This document shows positions 41,324-49,636 of a stretch of DNA of 64,000 nucleotides, in pieces (position 1 is the stretch's first letter; every line of letters begins with the position of its first letter). The notes under the pieces were generated by a model that did not search any database, had not been told where the DNA came from, and saw only the letters and a program-made list of their open reading frames with translations. The stretch is from Oxobacter pfennigii. Its GTDB lineage: Bacteria > Bacillota > Clostridia > Clostridiales > Oxobacteraceae. The stretch spans positions 434,001-498,000 of the forward strand of contig NZ_LKET01000032.1 of NCBI RefSeq assembly GCF_001317355.1, written 5' to 3'. Made by a program: the position numbers and the translations under genes.

Positions 41324-42895
41324 ATGGAAGATTATGTTAGGGTAGAAGTCATCGCCAAGGATAGAGTGGGGATAACTGCAGAGATATTGAGCACCATTTA
41401 CAAGTTCAATATAAACCTTATTTCCGTGGAAGTGTTCCCCAAAAGGGCATGTATTAAAATGGAGTCTATAGAAGAAGAAAAAAAAGAATCATTAAAAACA
41501 AAGCTCTATGAGATTGAGGATATAGAAAGAATTAATGATATGGAGCTTTTGCCTCATGAACAAAGCGAAAGAAGGCTTCATGCAATAATGGATTCTGTTG
41601 ATGAGGGCATAATTGCAGTCGATAAAAATTTTAGTATAGAAATATTCAACAGCTATTGCGAAAATGTATTCCACTATAAAAAGGATGAGGTGATAGGAAC
41701 CGATATAAGGAAGCTCACAGGTGAAAATGCCCCTGTGGCAGGCCTTATAAAAAATGGCAGAGAATATGACAATATTGAATACAGAGTTAAAAACGAAAGA
41801 GGAGAAAGCCATTACCTGACCACAGGAAGAGCGGTGAAAGATGATAAGAACAGGATTTTAGGTGCAGTTGCATCTATAAAGGACATCGGCAAAGCCATAG
41901 AGCTTGTAGCGGCAGTTTCCTCCGTTGAGGAAACTGCATTTAAGGATATTATCGGAAACAGTGATTTGATTGACAGAGTAAAAAAGGTTGTAAATGCCGT
42001 TGCTAAAAGTGATTCTACAGTGCTCTTCCGCGGAGAAAGCGGCACCGGCAAAGAATTGTTTGCGAAAGCTTTGCAAAATCTCAGCAATAGAAAAAACAAC
42101 AGATTTATCACTATAAACTGCGCAGCACTCCCTGAAAATCTTCTGGAAAGCGAGCTCTTCGGATATGAAAAAGGAAGCTTTACGGGGGCTTCGAGCAATG
42201 GCAGGGAAGGATTATTTAAGGAAGCAAACAATGGTACTTTGTTTCTGGATGAAATAGGCGAGCTTTCACTGGCACTGCAAGCCAAACTCTTGAGGGTCCT
42301 CCAGGAAGGCGTCATAAGGAAAATAGGTAGCAACAAAGAAGAAAAAGTGGATGTAAGGATTATTGCCGCAACAAACAGAAATCTGGAGAAGATGATAAAG
42401 GACCAGGCATTCCGTGAGGATTTATATTACAGGTTAAACGTAATACCCATTTATATCCCCCCCCTCAGGGAAAGAGTTGAAGATATTCCTCTTCTTGTAA
42501 GATTTTTCATAGATAGGCTGAATAAAAGGACCAACAAAAAAATAAAGGGAGCTGACCTTGACTTTACAAACAAGCTCATGGAATATGATTGGCCGGGGAA
42601 CGTCAGGGAGCTTCAAAATGTAATTGAGAGGTCCATGAATCTATGCCAGGGAAATACTTTGAATACCGGCTGCCTGATTTTAAATTTTGAAGACATGCAT
42701 AAGGAAATATTAAATGATATAAAACCTGAAAACAGCTTGAAGCTTTCTGAGATAGTTGAAAAGAGTGAAAAGGAAGCCATAATAAGAGCGCTGAATGAGA
42801 CCACAAGTATCAGAAAGGCGGCAAAGCTTCTGGGGGTTTCTCATACCACAATAGTAAATAAGATTAAAAAGTACGATATAAACTGGAAAGAATAA
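41324..42895 (+). CDS. Sigma-54-dependent activator with ACT and PAS domains (TyrR-like)
   Basis: The 523-residue protein has an N-terminal ACT domain (1-70, VEVIAKDRVGITAEILSTIY), a PAS domain (80-190), an AAA+ domain with Walker A GESGTGKE (about 237), GSFTGA (about 284), which contacts sigma-54, and LFLDEIGE, and a Fis-type helix-turn-helix (about 485-520). ACT domains bind amino acids, as in TyrR. There is no receiver domain, so control is by ligand. The next gene, methionine gamma-lyase, has a -24/-12 promoter and an upstream dyad, so it is the likely target, with methionine or a relative as signal. Confidence 0.93.
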   Translation: MEDYVRVEVIAKDRVGITAEILSTIYKFNINLISVEVFPKRACIKMESIEEEKKESLKTKLYEIEDIERINDMELLPHEQSERRLHAIMDSVDEGIIAVDKNFSIEIFNSYCENVFHYKKDEVIGTDIRKLTGENAPVAGLIKNGREYDNIEYRVKNERGESHYLTTGRAVKDDKNRILGAVASIKDIGKAIELVAAVSSVEETAFKDIIGNSDLIDRVKKVVNAVAKSDSTVLFRGESGTGKELFAKALQNLSNRKNNRFITINCAALPENLLESELFGYEKGSFTGASSNGREGLFKEANNGTLFLDEIGELSLALQAKLLRVLQEGVIRKIGSNKEEKVDVRIIAATNRNLEKMIKDQAFREDLYYRLNVIPIYIPPLRERVEDIPLLVRFFIDRLNKRTNKKIKGADLDFTNKLMEYDWPGNVRELQNVIERSMNLCQGNTLNTGCLILNFEDMHKEILNDIKPENSLKLSEIVEKSEKEAIIRALNETTSIRKAAKLLGVSHTTIVNKIKKYDINWKE

Positions 42896-42910
42896 TTTCC
42901 ATCGGTAAGG

Positions 42911-42933
42911 ATTCGTTACACCATTTTACGAAT
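42911..42933. promoter_or_regulatory. Candidate upstream activating site
   Basis: ATTCGT-N11-ACGAAT lies about 240 bases before the -24/-12 promoter of methionine gamma-lyase and just after the activator gene, the usual position of an enhancer site for a sigma-54 activator. Confidence 0.5.
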
Positions 42934-43159
42934 AATGGTTCAGAATTTTTACATCCATTCAAAGTATGCTATAGAAAGATCATACTCAAAAGATAAAATT
43001 GATATGGTTAGCATCGACTTGTATCTTAAATTCTTATTTTTATAAAATAAAGAAAATATTTATATGTATTGAAAAGACAAGGAAAGCTTGTCTTTTTTAT
43101 ATACATACGGATATTTTAACCTTTGCTGTTTTTAAAATTATCGGCTGTCTTTAACATTT

Positions 43160-43177
43160 TTGGCATATTTATTGCAA
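43160..43177 (+). promoter_or_regulatory. Sigma-54 (-24/-12) promoter of methionine gamma-lyase
   Basis: TTGGCA, then TTGCAA, with GG (43162-43163) and GC (43174-43175) exactly 10 bases apart, as the sigma-54 consensus requires. The gene starts 73 bases downstream. Confidence 0.8.
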
Positions 43178-43249
43178 ATATTATTAATAAGATTACGTTT
43201 CGAATTACTTTTAAATTATATAGTATTAATAATTTGAGGAGGAAATGGG

Positions 43250-44458
43250 ATGAATAAGGAGCAACTAAAAAACATGGGTTTTGCAACAAAGGCCATACAT
43301 GGCGGAAAAAAGAAAGATCAATATGGGGCGCTTTCAACGCCTATTCATCAGACATCAACTTTTATATTTGATTCTGCTGCTCAGGGAGCCAGAAGATTTG
43401 CCCTTGAAGAGGATGGATATATATACACAAGGGTGGGAAATCCCACAAATGCCGTACTTGAAGAAAAGATAGCTATACTCGAGGGCGCAGAATCGGCAGT
43501 AGCAACCGCATCGGGGATGGGTGCAATATCGTCGGCATTCTGGACGATTTTGAAGACGGGAGATCATGTGGTGGCTGCAAAGACGCTTTATGGCTGTACA
43601 TTTGCATATTTGAACCATGGATTGACCAGATACGGTGTAGAAGTGACATTCGTAGACATTACGGACCCTGAAAATGTACGAAAGGCCATGAAGAGCAACA
43701 CAAAAATAGTATACTTAGAGACACCGGACAATCCCACTCTTCAAATTACCGATATAGAAGCAGTATCGAAAATTGCCCATGAAAAAGAAGGCTGCATGGT
43801 TTTAGTAGACAATACTTTCTGCACTCCATATACCCAAAGGCCGCTGGAGCTCGGTGCCGATGTGGTGGTACATTCAGGCACCAAATTTTTAAACGGACAT
43901 GGTGACGTTATATCCGGATTTGTAGTGGGCTCGGCGGAATATATAAAACTGGTAAGGCTCTTTGGAATAAAGGACATGACAGGTTCCTGCCTTAGCCCCT
44001 TTGACGCGTATTTGATGATAAGAGGCCTTAAAACACTGGATATAAGGATGGAAAAACACTGTAAAAATGCCATGGAAGTCGCCAAATTCCTGGAATCCCA
44101 TCCGGCAGTCGAGAGAGTATATTATCCCGGCCTTGAAAGCTTCCCGCAATATGAATTGGCAAAAAAACAAATGAGCTTGCCGGGAGCCGTTATTGCATTT
44201 GAAGTAAGAGGCGGGGTAGAAGAAGGTAAAAAGATAATGAACAGCGTTAAATTATGCACGCTGGCAGTCAGCCTTGGAGATGCGGAAACCCTCATCCAGC
44301 ATCCGGCATCAATGACCCATTCGCCTTATACAAAGGAAGAGAGGCTGGCAAGCGGAATAACCGACGGCCTAATAAGGCTTGCTGTAGGCCTCGAAAATGC
44401 CGAAGATATTATCGCAGACCTAAAGCAAGCGCTGGATTTAATTACATTTTCTGTCTAA
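43250..44458 (+). CDS. megL: Methionine gamma-lyase
   Basis: The 402-residue PLP enzyme of the Cys/Met metabolism family has [17 protein letters not shown], the PLP lysine in [10 protein letters not shown] (K212) and YGCTFAYL with C116, the cysteine that marks methionine gamma-lyases against cystathionine lyases. It splits methionine to methanethiol, ammonia and 2-oxobutyrate. AGGAGG precedes the ATG. The sigma-54 promoter and adjacent ACT-domain activator suggest induction by an amino acid. A bidirectional terminator follows at 44527-44559. Confidence 0.92.
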   Translation: MNKEQLKNMGFATKAIHGGKKKDQYGALSTPIHQTSTFIFDSAAQGARRFALEEDGYIYTRVGNPTNAVLEEKIAILEGAESAVATASGMGAISSAFWTILKTGDHVVAAKTLYGCTFAYLNHGLTRYGVEVTFVDITDPENVRKAMKSNTKIVYLETPDNPTLQITDIEAVSKIAHEKEGCMVLVDNTFCTPYTQRPLELGADVVVHSGTKFLNGHGDVISGFVVGSAEYIKLVRLFGIKDMTGSCLSPFDAYLMIRGLKTLDIRMEKHCKNAMEVAKFLESHPAVERVYYPGLESFPQYELAKKQMSLPGAVIAFEVRGGVEEGKKIMNSVKLCTLAVSLGDAETLIQHPASMTHSPYTKEERLASGITDGLIRLAVGLENAEDIIADLKQALDLITFSV

Positions 44459-44526
44459 GCAAGCATCCTTGATTGGGCCGCTTTCTTATCTTTCATATTT
44501 TATTTAACTCTCTACGCGTAAAACCT

Positions 44527-44559
44527 AAATTAGGAATGCCCCGGGGGCATTCCTAATTT
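44527..44559. terminator. Bidirectional terminator
   Basis: AAATTAGGAATGCCCC and GGGGCATTCCTAATTT are perfect 16-base arms with one base between them. It separates the convergent lyase and lipoprotein genes. Confidence 0.9.
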
Positions 44560-44579
44560 GCAATTGACTTATAATTTAG

Positions 44580-45407
44580 CTATTTCTTGTATGCATCATA
44601 CAATATGCCGAGGTAATTCGGGAACTCAGTAGCCGTTGCGCCCGATACCGTGTCGGCAACGGCCCAGGCGCCATCACTTGTCTGTTTGATCTCGCCCTCT
44701 ATGACACCGTGCTTGAGGAAGAAATCTTCGGTCTTTTTAATGTTGGGCATCCAGTTATCCCAGTGTTGACATAACCGCTTGGACTGACTTTCTCCCTTAG
44801 CCAGAGGATCCTTGCCATTCGCCTTGGTCGTAAATCTGCTTATGTCAACCTTCTCAAAGCTATCGCCGGATTTTTTCAGAATCCAATAGTTTCCGGCCCG
44901 CATCTGCTCAAAATACCAGCCTATATTCGCTTCATCGGTATCAAAATATTTGACTATATCGTCTATTCCTTCTGCGGAATAAGTGACAAAACCGTCCGGT
45001 TTTAACACTGCCGTGAATACCACATCACCCACCTGGATGTATTTAGCAAATTGGTTTTCCGCAGGATCACCATGGAGTTGAGCCAATCCTGTCAAAATGT
45101 TCTCATCACCCAGGGCAGCCTTCTCTTGATCGGTGATTTTATTCTGACTGAATTGCCCCCAGGAAATCGGGGAATTGAGTTCATCAATCTGGGCAGCAAC
45201 AATTTTATCGCCTTGGAGAGTTACTTTCCCTTCAACTGTATAATAGCCGTTGTTGTGAGTGTGGTATGCATACTTGTCTACCGTTTTTGCCTCTGTTGAT
45301 GTAGGCTTGTCTGATGGTGCAGGCGCTGTTCCTTGCGAGCAACCGGCAATTCCAAGGCATATTGCCATCAGTACGATTGCCAAAATAAACAACCTCATTT
45401 TCTTCAT
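44580..45407 (-). CDS. Lipoprotein with a C-terminal FMN-attachment motif
   Basis: The 275-residue protein has a signal peptide with lipobox GIAGC (C23), so it is anchored outside the membrane. Two weakly similar halves can be seen (HTHNNGYYTVEGKV and GVIEGEIKQTSD), each opening like FMN-bind or related domains. Near the end, VADTVSGATATEF fits the ApbE flavinylation motif D-x-x-S-G-A-T-x-T, where the last Thr (T260) receives FMN in known cases. It may therefore be an extracytoplasmic redox protein. No apbE gene is in the window. GAGGAGG lies upstream of the ATG. The two-component genes next to it may regulate it. Confidence 0.75.
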   Translation of the reverse strand: MKKMRLFILAIVLMAICLGIAGCSQGTAPAPSDKPTSTEAKTVDKYAYHTHNNGYYTVEGKVTLQGDKIVAAQIDELNSPISWGQFSQNKITDQEKAALGDENILTGLAQLHGDPAENQFAKYIQVGDVVFTAVLKPDGFVTYSAEGIDDIVKYFDTDEANIGWYFEQMRAGNYWILKKSGDSFEKVDISRFTTKANGKDPLAKGESQSKRLCQHWDNWMPNIKKTEDFFLKHGVIEGEIKQTSDGAWAVADTVSGATATEFPNYLGILYDAYKK

Positions 45408-45544
45408 TAATACAACCTCCTCAATTATTGTTTGTTAAATATTTTACAATATTATTATAATTCATAAATTTCAATTTGTTTTCAAAGATAGCCCAAAGGT
45501 TACTTTTTATCTCTGCTTATCTTTGGCCTTAACTTTTAAAGTAT

Positions 45545-45576
45545 AAAAAACTGCCGGCATGTGACTTTGCCGGCAG
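45545..45576 (-). terminator. Terminator of the histidine kinase gene
   Basis: CTGCCGGCA / TGCCGGCAG arms (9 bp) with an 8-base loop are followed on the minus strand by TTTTTT. Confidence 0.9.
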
Positions 45577-45633
45577 CACGGCTGCTCTCCCTTAATTGGA
45601 TACTTTGTATAGTTATCAAGTACTAAATCATTT

Positions 45634-47667
45634 TTAATGCATGCAGGACGAAGGAGGTATGATATGCTTTTCGGACAAATAAGCCTGGCTGTTGATTGCC
45701 GGTAAAGTAACAGTGAAGGTTGTAAGCTCGTTTGGGACACTTTTTACAGTTAGAGCACCTTGATGACGCAATACTATTTCGTTCGATAAATATAAACCAA
45801 GGCCAGTCGAACCCTGATTTTGATTGGCGATTCGATTCATATAATACCTCTCAAAAATGTGTTTCTGTTCTTCTTCGTTTATTCCTTTGCCTGTGTTGGC
45901 AATAGAAAAAATAACATGCTGCCCCGGCTGAGATACTGAAATTGTTATATCTCCTCCATGATTACAATACCTCACCGCGTTATCCAATAGATTTTCCACC
46001 ACTTGCTGCATTCGGAAAACATCTATATGGCAGAAGGCTGGTTTGCTTGTATAAGTCAAATTGATTTTCATATTGTCGATTGCATTTCGGAAGCTATTAA
46101 TGGTTTGGCCTACAACGATGGAGAGATCTTCAGATTTTTTATTAAAATCGACCTTATCATCTTCCAATCTGGAAATCAAGAATAATTCCTCGGAGAGGCG
46201 GCCGAGGTATTCGCATTTTTGCCGCATCCGTGGTATAAATTCTGCTGCTTTATCCGCATCTTTTTTCAAAGCGGCTTCCATCATGTCTAAAAATCCTATT
46301 AATACAGAAATAGGACTCCTGAGGTTATGGAACACATTTGCCAGTAGAATGACTTTTTTCTTATCCATATCGGTTAGCTTTTGATAAGCTATCGTTAGTT
46401 TCTCATTGGATGTTTGGATTTCCTGGGTTTTTTCGTCTACCATAGTTTCCAGGTTGTTATTAAATTGTTTAAGCGTGACGGTTAGCTCTTCTGCTTCTTT
46501 AAATTTTAATGCAAAAAGATCATGAATAACGATTGATATGGTTAATAAGTATATCATAACGCTATATTGACGAGGGTGGGCAAAAATGTCTGCAGAGCCG
46601 AATGGTAATATGCCATATCGTATACCTTGAAAGAAGATAATGCTTATTGAGAAGTACAGTATATAGCCTGTTAAAATCGTACCTGCCCCCCGTACCTTAT
46701 TCCCAAATCCCTGGAACAGCAGCCATCCTTGTGCCCCGAAAATCATCATAGACAGAGCCTCTGTGACAACGCCAAGGAATTTAAATGAAACAAAAATCTG
46801 AGCTGCAACGTAAAAAAATATATATCCAGTCAACAAAAAGCGTATGGACTTATGTGCTTTTCTAGAAAGAATGTTCGGAATCAGTTGACAGCATGTCTCA
46901 AAATATAACAGTCGCTCGAGAGGCAAGAACAAATAACTAATGATAGGACGGCTTATATCTAAGTTAAATATATAACTAAGTGAGGAAAATCGACTGGAGA
47001 AAAAGTTGTGGATTAATAGACAGATTGTCATGGCCGATATGGAAAGCAAGTATTTTTCGCTTCGTTTTTGGAGATAAAGAACAATAACGTGTATCAGCAG
47101 GCACAAATAAAAGCCGATAGCAAAAAGATCCATGGCCATCCAAATACGGATTAACCGTTCCAGCTGCGCACCTGTGCCAATGAGCGGGCCATGAAAATCC
47201 CACCTGGGATAATTATTGCCTTCTTCGTAGCTTAAAATAAGCTCGGTCTGCCCATTGGGGAGCGGTATCATATCCTGAGTTGTTATACCTTCCGGATACA
47301 TTTCCACACCATTCAGATATAAATCCATGCCATCTGGCAGGGGAAATAAAAGATAAAGTGGCTCTTTAGTATCTATAGTAATACTTATCCTTAATGTTGT
47401 ATCTGCTAGCCTTCCGGCGTACTGCAGCGGCTTACCATAGAAAGGCTGAAAGCTTTCCAACTCCTGTGGATCCTGTACTCCATTAAATTGTTCCCACTGT
47501 CCGCCTAGCATGGATAGGCCTTGAGACATAACTGAATCGTCTACATAGGCCACGCCTTGATGGGCGATTACAGCAGGCATATTGCTGTTTATTTGCGCTA
47601 AAATCCAGATGGATAACGGGCAGAGCAGTATTAATACCAGAATGCCACCCCAATACTTTTTCTTCAT
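45634..47667 (-). CDS. Sensor histidine kinase with 7TMR-DISM-type receptor region
   Basis: The 677-residue kinase has an N-terminal helix, an extracellular domain of about 150 residues (40-175), seven membrane helices (about 178-400), a coiled coil, and a kinase core with the phosphoacceptor VFHNLRSPISVLIGF, NLLDNAVRY and GSTGLGLYLSNEI. The outer domain plus seven helices fits the 7TM receptor class with a DISM extracellular domain, thought to bind carbohydrate or other ligands. It is divergent from its likely partner regulator at 47754 with an 86-base shared promoter region. GGGGAG precedes the ATG. Confidence 0.88.
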   Translation of the reverse strand: MKKKYWGGILVLILLCPLSIWILAQINSNMPAVIAHQGVAYVDDSVMSQGLSMLGGQWEQFNGVQDPQELESFQPFYGKPLQYAGRLADTTLRISITIDTKEPLYLLFPLPDGMDLYLNGVEMYPEGITTQDMIPLPNGQTELILSYEEGNNYPRWDFHGPLIGTGAQLERLIRIWMAMDLFAIGFYLCLLIHVIVLYLQKRSEKYLLSISAMTICLLIHNFFSSRFSSLSYIFNLDISRPIISYLFLPLERLLYFETCCQLIPNILSRKAHKSIRFLLTGYIFFYVAAQIFVSFKFLGVVTEALSMMIFGAQGWLLFQGFGNKVRGAGTILTGYILYFSISIIFFQGIRYGILPFGSADIFAHPRQYSVMIYLLTISIVIHDLFALKFKEAEELTVTLKQFNNNLETMVDEKTQEIQTSNEKLTIAYQKLTDMDKKKVILLANVFHNLRSPISVLIGFLDMMEAALKKDADKAAEFIPRMRQKCEYLGRLSEELFLISRLEDDKVDFNKKSEDLSIVVGQTINSFRNAIDNMKINLTYTSKPAFCHIDVFRMQQVVENLLDNAVRYCNHGGDITISVSQPGQHVIFSIANTGKGINEEEQKHIFERYYMNRIANQNQGSTGLGLYLSNEIVLRHQGALTVKSVPNELTTFTVTLPAINSQAYLSEKHIIPPSSCMH

Positions 47668-47753
47668 AAGAGACTCCCCTTTACTTTTCCATAGAAATAT
47701 TATACACTAAATTCCGGTGATGTGATAAAGGCTGTATTGCGAGGAGTTATCCA

Positions 47754-48446
47754 ATGATTAATATTCTTTTAATTGAAGATGATTTAGATTTGCAAGAAAT
47801 TATCAAATTTTACTTAGAACAAGAAAATAAATATAAAGTCACTGTCGCCCACTCAGCCGAAGATGCACTTCAGCTTGTGGATACGGAAATCTTCAATATT
47901 ATTCTTTGCGATATCATGCTCCCAGGTATGGATGGGATCAATCTTTGTGCTCAATTGCGAAGAGCTATCTATTGTCCTATCATTTTTATTAGCTGCCTTG
48001 CGGACGAAGATAATATCATACATGCACTTAAAATGGGTGGCGATGACTATATTGTTAAGCCTTTTAGCTATAAGTTGTTAATCGCCCATATAGAGGCTAA
48101 TCTGCGCCGGACTGACCAGAGCAGGCCGCGGGGGGAACGATTGCTCTGCGTTGAAGATTTTATATTGGATACACACGAACATACAATTGATGCCAATGGA
48201 CAGCGCCATTACCTGTCACCTACGGAGTATGAAATACTATACTACATGATGAATAATCCAAATACAATTTTGGACATGGAGGAAATCTATCAATATATCT
48301 GGCATAGACCAAGCTATGGCGATACTCGCACGATTACCGTGCATATAAGCAATTTGCGAAAGAAGTTAGAACTAGATAGCAGTAAGCCCCGATATATTAA
48401 AACAGTGAGAAACTTAGGTTATATTTTTTGTCCAGATCCAGAGTGA
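47754..48446 (+). CDS. OmpR-family response regulator
   Basis: The 230-residue protein has a receiver domain (LIEDDLD, the phosphoacceptor in ILCDIMLPGMDGI, YIVKPF) and a winged helix with YLSPTEYEILYYMM and TRTITVHISNLRKKLE. GAGGAG precedes the ATG. It is divergent from the 7TM histidine kinase, its probable partner. The flavinylated lipoprotein behind the kinase gene is a candidate target. Confidence 0.92.
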   Translation: MINILLIEDDLDLQEIIKFYLEQENKYKVTVAHSAEDALQLVDTEIFNIILCDIMLPGMDGINLCAQLRRAIYCPIIFISCLADEDNIIHALKMGGDDYIVKPFSYKLLIAHIEANLRRTDQSRPRGERLLCVEDFILDTHEHTIDANGQRHYLSPTEYEILYYMMNNPNTILDMEEIYQYIWHRPSYGDTRTITVHISNLRKKLELDSSKPRYIKTVRNLGYIFCPDPE

Positions 48447-48448
48447 CG

Positions 48449-48484
48449 AAAACCCGGATTGGTATGAACCATTTATCCGGGTTT
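48449..48484. terminator. Bidirectional terminator
   Basis: AAACCCGGAT / ATCCGGGTTT arms with a 15-base loop lie between the response regulator and the cupin gene, which converge. Confidence 0.85.
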
Positions 48485-48492
48485 CTCATTAC

Positions 48493-48840
48493 TTAATAAA
48501 GGTAGGTCAGCAGCATCTTAAACTGTTCTTTTGCTTCCAAAGCATGCGGTACATTGGCTGGCATGACCACAGATTCCCCTTTTTTGACAGAGAAGGTTTT
48601 CTCACCGATAGTGATCTCTGCGGTCCCGTCCAAGATCTGTAACAGGGCGTCTCCGGTCGCGCTGTGAGCGTTACCCGCTTCCCCCTGGGCCCCTTGGGCT
48701 ATAGCAAACAATATAACGTTGATGTTGGGTAATTGGGCAATGATTAGGCTAACCAGCTGTCCGCTTTGATACTCCACCAAACTTTCCAGGTTCACGCTCT
48801 CCGCATTGGGTATATTCATGGTAAACTGGTTTTTCTCCAA
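48493..48840 (-). CDS. Cupin-domain protein
   Basis: The 115-residue protein has the double-stranded beta-helix of small cupins: GNAHSATGDALLQILDGTAEITIGE and ESVVMPANVPHALEA, where H and E residues could bind a metal, although the second motif lacks one usual histidine. The track start is TTG (48838-48840) after AAAGGA; an ATG seven codons in is the alternative. It is last in the tetR, rph, HAD and cupin operon. Function unknown. Confidence 0.8.
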   Translation of the reverse strand: MEKNQFTMNIPNAESVNLESLVEYQSGQLVSLIIAQLPNINVILFAIAQGAQGEAGNAHSATGDALLQILDGTAEITIGEKTFSVKKGESVVMPANVPHALEAKEQFKMLLTYLY

Positions 48841-48892
48841 ATTAGCTCAGTCCTTTCTTGCGCTCTAAAATATTATGCCTCCCATGCCAGTT

Positions 48893-49591
48893 CTAAGTAG
48901 GGTTTCCTGCTGCTCGCTGAAGCGAGGCCTTGTGTCCTACCACTTTCTTGTAAACGTCATCCCAAGTTTTACAGGGAATAATGTTCAACTCGCTTTTGGG
49001 GTAATCTGTCTGACCATACAGAAAAATGGTTCCCTTATAACTGCTTGGTAAATAGTTGAAAATATCAAGGGTATCATCAATCAAACCGATTACTTGGGGA
49101 TAGAGATAAGCTAATGTATCTGCCTTCCATTTCATTCCTTCTTCAAGCTTTAAATTGTTAGGCCTTGTTATCACCGGTTCATCAGGAAAAGCATGTTTCT
49201 TCAGCCATCTCTTTGTAGCATTTCTGATTGACGTCTGCCTTAAAGTAAGGTAACCTACAACAGGGATAACATGATTTATTTTCTCAACCGCTTTATCGGC
49301 GCCTTCAATAATCGGATATGCTTCCGCCATTGCTTCCGATTCCAGGGCTTGTAGCCCCCACTTTCGAATTTCTTCAATATTCCAAAAAGGAACATCATGA
49401 GCAATCATTCTTTCACATAATTCTTCTACTGATAGATTCTGGGGATTTCCATAGAGTTTTGCAAGTTCGCCGGCCATATAATAGATTGTCCATGAAAGTG
49501 TCTCATCAAGGTCTATTACCAATCCTTTCATTCCTTTGTCCTTCAGTTGTTTCTTGAAAGCAGCGATGTCAGCTTTCATTTGTTCAATCAT
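48893..49591 (-). CDS. HAD-family phosphatase-like protein
   Basis: The protein of about 232 residues carries GLVIDLDETLSWT (nucleophile and general acid Asp), a lysine region near TRPNNLKLEEGMKWK, and the acidic motif GLIDDTLDIFNYL. It resembles class-B/C acid-phosphatase-like HAD proteins but has no signal peptide, so acts in the cytoplasm. The ATG at 49591 has AAAGG at good distance; the ATG at 49600 touches it. It follows the rifampin phosphotransferase gene by 45 bases. Confidence 0.8.
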   Translation of the reverse strand: MIEQMKADIAAFKKQLKDKGMKGLVIDLDETLSWTIYYMAGELAKLYGNPQNLSVEELCERMIAHDVPFWNIEEIRKWGLQALESEAMAEAYPIIEGADKAVEKINHVIPVVGYLTLRQTSIRNATKRWLKKHAFPDEPVITRPNNLKLEEGMKWKADTLAYLYPQVIGLIDDTLDIFNYLPSSYKGTIFLYGQTDYPKSELNIIPCKTWDDVYKKVVGHKASLQRAAGNPT

Positions 49592-49636
49592 TTGTTCCAT
49601 CCTTTCTTCCGAGATTTTAAGATATCGTCTCGGCGC

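Noticed and set aside
41812-42336. A 174-codon minus-strand frame opposite the sigma-54 activator
   Set aside because: Entirely within the AAA+ domain of the activator, low-complexity, no ribosome site.
42896-43250. SAM riboswitch before methionine gamma-lyase
   Set aside because: No S-box core or T-loop elements are visible; a sigma-54 promoter explains the region better.
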